From positions 1 to 9,869 of the forward strand of contig JANMEO010000188.1 of NCBI GenBank assembly GCA_031376995.1: 9,869 bases of DNA, read 5' to 3'. The translations under genes and the position numbers were made by a program. Below are positions 1 to 5,380 of this stretch, piece by piece. Each line of letters begins with the position of its first letter. Position 1 is the first letter of the stretch. Origin of the DNA: CANHBY01 sp031376995. GTDB taxonomy: Bacteria; Pseudomonadota; Gammaproteobacteria; Burkholderiales; Burkholderiaceae_C. The notes below the pieces were generated by a model. The model had not been told where the DNA came from and made no database searches. It saw nothing but the letters and a program-made list of their open reading frames with translations.

Positions 1-323
1 TGTTGCTGCACGATGTCAATGCCTGTCACCATCTCGGTCACAGGGTGTTCAACTTGCACGCGGGTGTTCATCTCGATGAAATAAAACTCACCGTTTTCAA
101 ACAAGAACTCAAAAGTGCCAGCCCCGGGCATACCACGTCGAATGATCGAGCGCATCGGAGACCGCTGCACGGCAGCCTGCAAAAAAATCGGCTATCGAGG
201 GGCAGGCACTTTTGAGTTCTTGTTTGAAAACGGTGAGTTTTATTTCATCGAGATGAACACCCGCGTGCAAGTTGAACACCCTGTGACCGAGATGGTGACA
301 GGCATTGACATCGTGCAGCAACA
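1..323. repeat. Perfect inverted duplication of an accC segment (119-bp arms, 85-bp spacer)
   Basis: Positions 1-119 are the exact reverse complement of 205-323; identity breaks at 120 against 204. The right arm is ordinary biotin carboxylase coding sequence (the FIEMNTRVQVEHP region). The left arm is the same stretch turned round and joined to the real gene around 111-120, with a few shared bases (GTGCC/GCC) at the junction. Reading leftwards from 118, the expected upstream part of AccC is missing and replaced by antisense sequence. A perfect arm with no divergence, ending exactly at the window edge, is typical of a fold-back chimera from amplification or assembly. A recent genuine inverted duplication cannot be excluded from sequence alone. 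Confidence 0.95.
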
Positions 324-738
324 AATTCGCATTGCGGCCAATGAAAAGCTGCCCTTCTCTCAGCGTCAAATTCAGGTCAATGGCCATGCCATCGAGTGCC
401 GCGTGAACGCCGAAGATGCCTACAAGTTCACCCCATCGCCGGGTCGCATCACCACCTGGCATGCGCCAGGTGGTCCCGGGGTACGGGTCGACTCGCACGC
501 CTATACCAACTACTTCGTGCCTGCACATTACGACTCGATGATTGGCAAAATCATCACCCATGGTGACACCCGCGATCAAGCACTGGCACGCATGCGCATC
601 GCCTTGTCCGAAATGGTTGTCGAGGGCATTTCAACCAACATACCGCTGCACCGTGAGCTGTTGGCCGATGCAAAATTCATCGAAGGCAGCACCAGCATTC
701 ACTACCTCGAACACTGGATGAGCCAGCACAAGCGCTGA
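115..738 (+). CDS. accC: Biotin carboxylase subunit of acetyl-CoA carboxylase, C-terminal part (5'-truncated)
   Basis: ATP-dependent carboxylation of biotin on the carrier protein AccB, the first half-reaction of acetyl-CoA carboxylase in fatty-acid synthesis; cytoplasmic. About 206 residues are present against roughly 450 for the family, so the N-terminal half and much of the ATP-grasp domain are missing. Visible are APGIPRRMIERIGDR, the conserved active-site stretch FIEMNTRVQVEHPVTE (Glu, Asn, Arg and Glu used in metal, ATP and biotin chemistry) and the C-terminal domain beginning HAIECRVNAEDAYKFTPSPG, which holds the conserved Arg of that motif. The GTG at 115 lies in the inverted-repeat junction and is not a real start; homology begins at about 118. 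The stop at 738 is 15 bp before prmA, so the two are probably co-transcribed. Truncation is caused by the inverted duplication at the window edge. Confidence 0.95.
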   Translation: MPAPGIPRRMIERIGDRCTAACKKIGYRGAGTFEFLFENGEFYFIEMNTRVQVEHPVTEMVTGIDIVQQQIRIAANEKLPFSQRQIQVNGHAIECRVNAEDAYKFTPSPGRITTWHAPGGPGVRVDSHAYTNYFVPAHYDSMIGKIITHGDTRDQALARMRIALSEMVVEGISTNIPLHRELLADAKFIEGSTSIHYLEHWMSQHKR

Positions 739-753
739 CACCGAGACACCACC

Positions 754-1653
754 ATGTTTGAGTTACAACTCCGCGCTCCAGGTGAGTGGGTTGACCCCCT
801 TTCTGATGCATTGATCGACGAGCTGGGGGCTTTATCGGCCAGCGTCGAAGATGCCCATGCCAACACCGAGGCCGAGCAAGCGCTGTTTGGCGAGCCCGGC
901 ATGCCAGCCCCCGCCCCAGGCTGGGACAACTCGCTCATCAAAGCACTGTTCAACACCCACGCCCTGGCCCAAGAAGCCGCTGAACTGATCCAAGCCCAAG
1001 CTTGGGGCCCATTGATTCAAGTAGGCCCCATCGAGCCCGTCCCAGACCACGACTGGGTGGAATTGACACAGTCTCAATTCCAGCCCGTCGCTATCACGCC
1101 AGACTTTTGGGTGGTACCTAGCTGGCACACCCCGCCCAGTCAAGCACAACGCGTCATTGGGCTAGACCCTGGCCTGGCCTTTGGCACCGGCACCCACCCA
1201 ACAACCCGCATGTGTCTGCGCTGGATCGCCCTTAACGCCCCGGCAACAGGCTGGCATCGCGTTTTAGACTACGGCTGCGGCTCAGGGATTTTGGCCATTG
1301 GTGCAGCACTGCACGGCGCGCGTGAGGTGGTGGCTGTTGACATCGATTCATCCGCTGTGCAATCCACACAAGCCAACGCACTGGCCAATGGGGTGCCTGT
1401 GCAGACGGGCTTACCAGATATCGTTGCAGGTCAGTTCGACCTGGTGATGGCCAATATTTTGGCTACGCCGCTCAAATTATTAGCCCCATTACTTTGGAGT
1501 TTGGTACGCCCAAACGGGCACCTCATTTTGGCGGGCATCCTCTCCCGCCAAGCCACCGAGTTGCAAGCAGCCTACGCCGGTGGGCTGCACATCACCGTTT
1601 CTTGCGAAGAAGAAGGGTGGATACTGATGACAGGCCAACGCGCCCCCTTATGA
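754..1653 (+). CDS. prmA: Ribosomal protein L11 methyltransferase
   Basis: S-adenosylmethionine-dependent methyltransferase that trimethylates amino groups of ribosomal protein L11; cytoplasmic. The 299 residues are about the normal length. The N-terminal substrate-recognition domain covers roughly residues 1-115. The class I methyltransferase core shows GLAFGTGTHPTT (140-151), the SAM-binding loop DYGCGSGILAIGA (172-184), the acidic residue of VAVDID (about 196) and the NILATPL motif (234-240), which is characteristic of PrmA. The ATG at 754 is the only sensible start and lies 15 bp after accC; the ribosome binding site is weak (GAGAC, about 8 bases upstream), which fits translation coupled to accC. 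A 171-bp gap with no convincing gene separates it from the next gene. Confidence 0.97.
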   Translation: MFELQLRAPGEWVDPLSDALIDELGALSASVEDAHANTEAEQALFGEPGMPAPAPGWDNSLIKALFNTHALAQEAAELIQAQAWGPLIQVGPIEPVPDHDWVELTQSQFQPVAITPDFWVVPSWHTPPSQAQRVIGLDPGLAFGTGTHPTTRMCLRWIALNAPATGWHRVLDYGCGSGILAIGAALHGAREVVAVDIDSSAVQSTQANALANGVPVQTGLPDIVAGQFDLVMANILATPLKLLAPLLWSLVRPNGHLILAGILSRQATELQAAYAGGLHITVSCEEEGWILMTGQRAPL

Positions 1654-1824
1654 TTGCAAACCATGATGTTGAGAATTGATCTTGAAAACAGCAGTCGGTC
1701 GAGCCCAGGAGCGTGAACACCTTGAAACCTGGCCCCCCCTCCAGCAAGATAGCTGCCTCCAACATGACCGCCCTCACCTGTCCTGGGTGCCGCACCAGGT
1801 GCTGTTTAAGATGACCCCCCCACC

Positions 1825-2931
1825 ATGAGTCTGGCCACTCGCTGCACTTCATGCAAAACGGTCTTTCGCATCGTCCAAGATCAACTCAAAGTCTCTGAGG
1901 GGTGGGTTCGCTGTGGCCGCTGCGGCACAGTCTTCAATGCCCTGCAAGCGCTGTTCGACCTTGAACGCGATACGCCAGCGCGCTGGCAAGGCGACGCCAG
2001 TGAGGCCCTGGGGGGCCGCAAAAAATTGCGCGAAAGCCACCGCCCCAAGTCATCCCGCGACCCAGAGGGCCCCACGGGGACCCAGCCCCCATCCATCAAA
2101 AACAAAGAATTCTCGGCGGCCAGCAGCCGCAAGGCCCCCCCCCCTCTTGACTCACCCTTAGCCCGCCGCCGCTCCGACGGCAACCCTACAGCGGCCCGGG
2201 AGCCCAGGTCTCGAGAACAAGCCCACTTTACCGAGCCACCACTGGACTTTAATATCGTGGCTCATGGCCTGACAACCGGCCGCAAAGCCACTGAGCTCAG
2301 GCCCTTTGCGCAGCGGCGCAAAGTCCCAGTCCCAGCCCCCGCCGCCGATGCAGACACCATCTTTGCAGGTACAGAATCGATCAGTGACGAGGTGGATGAC
2401 GACTATGAGCCCGCCACGCTCGAATTTGTGCGACTGGCTGAGCGTCAGGCCAAATGGCAAAGCCCCCGCGTTCGACGCCTAATCCTGGGTGCCAGTGTGA
2501 TCCTTGCAAGCGCCTTATTGCTGCAAGTCATGCACCACTTTCGCGACATCACCGCAGCGCGCTGGCCAGCCTCTGCCCCCTGGCTCATGGGCTGGTGCCA
2601 ACTCATGCAGTGTCAAGTGCAAGCGCCACGCCGCATTGCCAGCGTGGTGGTTGAGAGTACGACGCTGGCTCGACAAGCTAACACCAAAGACGCCTTTTTG
2701 TTGTCTGTGGTGTTGCGCAACCAAAGCCCCTTTGCCGTTGCCATGCCTTCGCTCGATCTCAGCTTGCGTGATGCCAACGGCCTGCTCATTACCCGACGCA
2801 TGCTGCACCCCCTTGATTTCAAGGCCCCAGCCAAGGCGATTGAGCCTGATGCTGAAACCCAACTGCAATTTCAACTCAACGACAAAGAACAACGCATTAT
2901 GGGCTATACCGTTGAAGCATTTTACCCTTGA
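1825..2931 (+). CDS. Zinc-ribbon and DUF3426 domain membrane protein
   Basis: 368 residues of unknown function, recognised by architecture. The N-terminus is an MJ0042-type zinc ribbon: Cys7-x2-Cys10 and Cys30-x2-Cys33 in TRCTSCKTVF and VRCGRCGTVF. A long basic and Pro/Ala-rich, low-complexity, probably disordered linker follows (about 55-215). One transmembrane helix lies at about 218-236 (LILGASVILASALLLQV). The C-terminal part (about 240-366) fits DUF3426: a Cys-containing start (CQVQAPRRIASV), then LRNQSPFAVAMPSLDLSLRD and a closing beta-rich stretch. The expected topology is zinc ribbon in the cytoplasm and DUF3426 domain in the periplasm. No clear Shine-Dalgarno precedes the ATG, but the start agrees with the usual MSLxTRC beginning of the family. 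The gene stays in this neighbourhood (after prmA) in Burkholderiales; its role is not known to me. Confidence 0.9.
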   Translation: MSLATRCTSCKTVFRIVQDQLKVSEGWVRCGRCGTVFNALQALFDLERDTPARWQGDASEALGGRKKLRESHRPKSSRDPEGPTGTQPPSIKNKEFSAASSRKAPPPLDSPLARRRSDGNPTAAREPRSREQAHFTEPPLDFNIVAHGLTTGRKATELRPFAQRRKVPVPAPAADADTIFAGTESISDEVDDDYEPATLEFVRLAERQAKWQSPRVRRLILGASVILASALLLQVMHHFRDITAARWPASAPWLMGWCQLMQCQVQAPRRIASVVVESTTLARQANTKDAFLLSVVLRNQSPFAVAMPSLDLSLRDANGLLITRRMLHPLDFKAPAKAIEPDAETQLQFQLNDKEQRIMGYTVEAFYP

Positions 2932-2972
2932 GCAAGCTGTACCCATACACCCCACCCTCAACTGGAGCCACC

Positions 2973-3881
2973 ATGGCGGCACTGATCTGCGGATCCCTGG
3001 CATTTGACACCATCACCACCTTTCCAGGCCAATTTGCACAACAAATATTGCCTGACCAGGTACACATTTTGAATGTGTCATTTTTGGTGCCCACTTTGCG
3101 CCGTGAGTTTGGCGGCTGTGCGGGCAACATCGCCTACAACCTGGCGCAGCTTGGAGGCAAGCCACTGGTGATGGCGGCGGTAGGGGCAGATGATGGTGCC
3201 CCGTACCTCGAGCGACTACAAAGCTGGGGTGCGAGCACCGAGTTTGTGCGCACCATCCCCCATCACTACACGGCCCAAGCCATCATCATCACCGACACGG
3301 ACAACAACCAAATCACCGCCTTTCATCCTGGCGCCATGCAAGAGGCTCACCAAACCACGGTCCCTGCCCGCAGCGACATTCGCGTGGCCATCATCGCCCC
3401 TGATGGCCGAGACGCCATGCTGCAACACGCCACACAACTGGTAACCGCGAAAATCCCGTTTATTTTTGATCCTGGCCAAGGGTTGCCCATGTTCAACGGC
3501 ACCGAGCTCAAACATTTGGTGCAGCAAGCCAGTTGGGTGGCACTCAACGACTATGAAGCCCGCATGCTCTGCGAGCGCACAGGAGAGAGTTTGGCCACCC
3601 TATCACGCTCACACCTCAACGGTGTGGTTGTGACGCTGGCAGCCCATGGCTGTGAGGTTTGGCAACAGGGTGAGCGCACATTGATCCCGGGTTGTACGGC
3701 CACAGCGCTGATTGATCCCACAGGGTGTGGTGATGCATTTCGTGCCGCGCTGCTCTACGGACTCGAGCGTGGCTGGACACTGACACGGTGCGCTGAACTC
3801 GGCAACCAATTGGGCGCCCTCAAAATCGCCCACCGTGGCGGACAAAACCACCGGGTTGATCGAGCCGCTTTGAACCTTTGA
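2973..3881 (+). CDS. PfkB/ribokinase-family carbohydrate (or adenosine) kinase
   Basis: 302-residue cytoplasmic kinase that transfers phosphate from ATP to a hydroxymethyl group of a sugar or nucleoside. Family signatures are clear: N-terminal ICGSLAFDTI, the substrate-side GGCAGNIAYNLAQLGG (47-62), the NDYEA motif (192-196), and the PfkB second signature DPTGCGDAF (248-256), in which Asp254 is the catalytic base and Gly-Cys-Gly forms the anion hole (often Gly-Ala-Gly). Substrate cannot be read from sequence; the FGGCAGNIAYNLA form resembles adenosine-kinase-like and ribokinase-like members. The ATG at 2973 has a GGAG element about 6 bases upstream and is preferred over the frame-open TTG at 2928, which overlaps the previous stop. 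It is probably the last gene of the accC-prmA block, since the next genes converge on it. Confidence 0.92.
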   Translation: MAALICGSLAFDTITTFPGQFAQQILPDQVHILNVSFLVPTLRREFGGCAGNIAYNLAQLGGKPLVMAAVGADDGAPYLERLQSWGASTEFVRTIPHHYTAQAIIITDTDNNQITAFHPGAMQEAHQTTVPARSDIRVAIIAPDGRDAMLQHATQLVTAKIPFIFDPGQGLPMFNGTELKHLVQQASWVALNDYEARMLCERTGESLATLSRSHLNGVVVTLAAHGCEVWQQGERTLIPGCTATALIDPTGCGDAFRAALLYGLERGWTLTRCAELGNQLGALKIAHRGGQNHRVDRAALNL

Positions 3882-3955
3882 TCGGTCCAGGCCGTCATCA
3901 ACGCGTCAAGCAGTTGAGTAACCAGGCGAAAAAGGCCCGTGCGATAGGGTGCCAT
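3755..3955 (-). CDS. Candidate small protein of 66 residues, downstream of the Met-rich gene
   Basis: Begins MAPYRTGLFRLVTQLL and continues as an amphipathic, Arg-rich sequence. The case for it is the start: a strong Shine-Dalgarno (GGGAGAG) lies about 6 bases before the ATG, and the ATG is only 13 bp past the stop of the Met-rich gene on the same strand, as in a coupled operon. The case against is that residues after about 26 are antisense to the end of the kinase gene and have the look of shadow coding. The real gene may be a remnant whose natural C-terminus is lost. No family recognised. Confidence 0.33.
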   Translation of the reverse strand: MAPYRTGLFRLVTQLLDALMTAWTDQRFKAARSTRWFCPPRWAILRAPNWLPSSAHRVSVQPRSSP

Positions 3956-3968
3956 GATGGTCTCTCCC

Positions 3969-4388
3969 TTACTTGACCGGCACGATAGGAAGGCGATCCA
4001 TCATCATCTGCATCATGGACTGCATCATCTCCATGCGTTTTTCCATCATCTTTTGGCGCGAAGCCAAATCACCCTTCATGCCTGTGGCGGCCATGCCATT
4101 CATCATGCCCATGCCTTCTTGCATGGCCTTCATGTGCTGCTCCATCAGGGCCTGGCGCTCTTCGGGCGTTTTGGCGGCCATCATCTTGTCGTGCATCTCT
4201 GCCATGCCCTTCATCTGCATTTCCATGCGCGCCATGTCGGGCTTTGTCGTGTCGGGCGCGACTTTGGGTGATGCAGCCAAGACCGTACTCACCGGGTGGT
4301 GGGCGTCGTGTTTTTCATCAGCAGCCAAGGCGAATGCACTGATGGTGCCTATGACCAATGCAAGAGAAAGTATGCGTAGGTTTTTCAT
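3969..4388 (-). CDS. Exported Met/His-rich protein, probable periplasmic copper-binding protein
   Basis: 139 residues. The N-terminus is a signal peptide (positive MKNLR, hydrophobic core ILSLALVIGTISAFA, likely cleavage after ALA at about residue 22). The mature part starts with a His-containing stretch (DEKHDAHHP), then a helical, charged region with 27 methionines in the whole protein (about 19 percent), many in MxM or MM clusters such as MEMQMKGM, MMNGM and MMQMMM. Such methionine arrays bind Cu(I) or Ag(I) by thioether sulfur in periplasmic copper-resistance proteins. The neighbouring copper-type ATPase and metal regulator support a metal role, but no named family is recognised. The ATG at 4388 has an AAGAG ribosome binding site 7 bases upstream. 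A 15-bp perfect dyad lies 42-56 bp upstream of the start. Function is inferred from composition and context. Confidence 0.8.
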   Translation of the reverse strand: MKNLRILSLALVIGTISAFALAADEKHDAHHPVSTVLAASPKVAPDTTKPDMARMEMQMKGMAEMHDKMMAAKTPEERQALMEQHMKAMQEGMGMMNGMAATGMKGDLASRQKMMEKRMEMMQSMMQMMMDRLPIVPVK

Positions 4389-4429
4389 GGTGACTCTTGG
4401 TAAATGTTAGAAAGTGGACGCCATGGGTT

Positions 4430-4444
4430 CGGTGCATGGCACCG
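4430..4444. promoter_or_regulatory. Perfect 15-bp dyad upstream of the Met-rich gene
   Basis: CGGTGC-ATG-GCACCG is a perfect inverted repeat with a 3-base centre, about 42 bp upstream of the start codon of the leftward Met-rich gene. It may be an operator half-site pair or a small RNA hairpin in the leader. I cannot name a regulator for it; it does not resemble the operator in front of the ATPase. Confidence 0.3.
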
Positions 4445-4537
4445 CTTCGGACGGCGTATTCATGCCGCCAGCTAAACCGTGCGGCAGCGCTCAACGTGGC
4501 AGAGAGAGTTGCAAACGAGAACAACAAAGGCCTCGAA

Positions 4538-4654
4538 TCATGCTTTGATGAAGAACGGCTTTACACCGATCTTCAGTTCCAATAGGTCAAGCGATAGCTG
4601 CGCATAACGCCGCTCCAAGGGGGCAGTTGTTGCAGCAGCAGGCATGATCTCCAT
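4538..4654 (-). CDS. Candidate 38-residue small protein behind an FNR-type promoter
   Basis: Starts MEIMPAAATTAPLERRYAQL and ends KIGVKPFFIKA, then TGA. The middle (LSLDLLELKIGV) looks like an amphipathic helix and the composition is protein-like. A GAAG element sits 5 bases before the ATG. The main support is upstream: a perfect FNR/Anr box and a -10 sequence place the expected transcript start about 20 bases before this ATG, just where a short leader would end. No family recognised. It could be an intact small protein, or the 5' remnant of a longer gene, since 149 bp without a gene separate it from the Met-rich gene on the same strand. With no other gene in this 440-bp interval (4389-4829), it is the best explanation for the promoter. 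Confidence 0.45.
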   Translation of the reverse strand: MEIMPAAATTAPLERRYAQLSLDLLELKIGVKPFFIKA

Positions 4655-4682
4655 GTTCTTCAGTGCTGCCCAACCTTAACTC

Positions 4683-4724
4683 ATGCTACGCCGTGGTTGT
4701 GGGGAACCACTTGATCTACATCAA
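4683..4724 (-). promoter_or_regulatory. FNR/Anr-type promoter reading leftwards
   Basis: The sequence at 4711-4724 is TTGATCTACATCAA, a perfect match to the FNR/Anr consensus TTGAT-N4-ATCAA. Because the box is palindromic it could serve either strand. On the - strand it is followed after exactly 22 bp by TAGCAT (4688-4683; 4 of 6 against TATAAT), the spacing of a class II FNR-activated promoter with the box centred near -41.5, giving a start near 4676. On the + strand a weaker match (CACAAT at 4748-4753) is found at similar distance, but no + strand gene follows before 5381. The box implies activation when oxygen is low. Confidence 0.65.
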
Positions 4725-4782
4725 CTACAAACCAATGGCACTGAATCCACAATACGGGCGCTTGCATACAACGTCCGTGCGT

Positions 4783-4803
4783 TGCCGCACTTACCGTGCG
4801 GCA
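4783..4803. terminator. Hairpin downstream of the MerR gene, possible terminator without a U-tract
   Basis: TGCCGCAC-TTACC-GTGCGGCA is a perfect 8-bp GC-rich stem with a 5-base loop, 27 bp beyond the stop codon of the leftward regulator gene. No run of T follows on either strand, so intrinsic termination is uncertain. The right arm with flanks (ACCGTGCGGCAG) recurs exactly at 4476-4487 without its partner. Confidence 0.4.
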
Positions 4804-4829
4804 GAACCAAAGCAAAATGAAATGCTCAG

Positions 4830-5309
4830 CTATTTCGGTGCAGAAGAAAGAGATCGCTGGGTTTGACAACTGGCTTGGGAGGCAGAATTAGCGTGGCGTA
4901 TGCCGGACTGCGCCAACGTAGAAATGATGGGACAGGGCAGGTCCGCCTGAGTGTGCTCGCACTGCGTGATCAGGTGCTTGAGCGCCTTTTGCATCCGTTT
5001 CAGGTCAATGAGCTTGTGGGAGATTTGGTGTAAACGGTCCGACGCGACACGACGAATGGAAATACGGTCACAACCGTCTTCCAAGCTTAACAACTCAGCG
5101 ATCTCGTCTAACGAAAACCCCAGTTCCTGGGCCCGTTTGATAAAGCGGATGCGCGAGGCTAGTTCCACCGGATAGTGTCGGTAGGCACCCACGGTGGTGG
5201 GCACTGGAAGCAAGGCACGCTGCTGGTAATAGCGGATGGTTTCAACGCCGACGCCTGCGGCGCGCGCGAGACGACCGATGGTCATGGATGTTGGCTTGGC
5301 AGTGGTCAT
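4830..5309 (-). CDS. MerR-family metal-responsive transcriptional regulator
   Basis: 159 residues from the chosen start. Dimeric DNA-binding activator that untwists promoters with over-long spacers when its metal binds. The N-terminal winged helix-turn-helix is textbook MerR: MTIGRLARAAGVGVETIRYY, then GAYRHYP and IRFIKRAQELGFSLDEI. The dimerisation helix follows (about 85-118). Metal ligands are probably Cys80, Cys117 and Cys126 (ITQCEHTQADLPCPII); the 9-residue Cys117-Cys126 spacing is as in mercuric MerR, with the first Cys two residues earlier relative to MerR. An extra Cys148 lies in a Ser/Gln-rich tail longer than usual. This pattern is closer to MerR/PbrR-type sensors than to CueR. The ATG at 5309 is preferred; upstream codons to 5369 would run through the divergent promoter, and 5285 (MTIGRL) is an alternative. 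It very likely controls the divergent ATPase and itself. Confidence 0.9.
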   Translation of the reverse strand: MTTAKPTSMTIGRLARAAGVGVETIRYYQQRALLPVPTTVGAYRHYPVELASRIRFIKRAQELGFSLDEIAELLSLEDGCDRISIRRVASDRLHQISHKLIDLKRMQKALKHLITQCEHTQADLPCPIISTLAQSGIRHANSASQASCQTQRSLSSAPK

Positions 5310-5319
5310 GAAAAAGTTA

Positions 5320-5351
5320 TTGACTCTGGGGTTGGGTACAGAGTTTAAGCT
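5320..5351 (+). promoter_or_regulatory. MerR-family operator/promoter of the metal ATPase gene
   Basis: A -35 element TTGACT (5320-5325) and a -10 element TAAGCT (5346-5351) are separated by 20 bp, the over-long spacer that MerR-family activators act on. Within it a perfect dyad ACTCTG-N10-CAGAGT (5323-5344) overlaps the -35 and spacer. Outer bases and spacer length match, from memory, the E. coli ZntR site in front of zntA (ACTCTGG...CCAGAGT, 20-bp spacer) more closely than the CueR site (ACCTTCC...GGAAGGT, 19 bp). It lies between the divergent regulator and ATPase genes, 30 bp before the ATPase start. Confidence 0.85.
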
Positions 5352-5380
5352 CGGGCAATCGATTTCCACAAGCGGAGAAT

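Noticed and set aside
1713..1815. 34-codon GTG-started ORF with CPGC and CC between prmA and the zinc-ribbon gene
   Set aside because: No ribosome binding site, short, and the Cys-rich look rests on a few codons; treated as non-coding.
4318..4527. 69-codon - strand ORF overlapping the start of the Met-rich gene
   Set aside because: Out of frame with the exported Met-rich protein, no ribosome binding site, and composition not protein-like.
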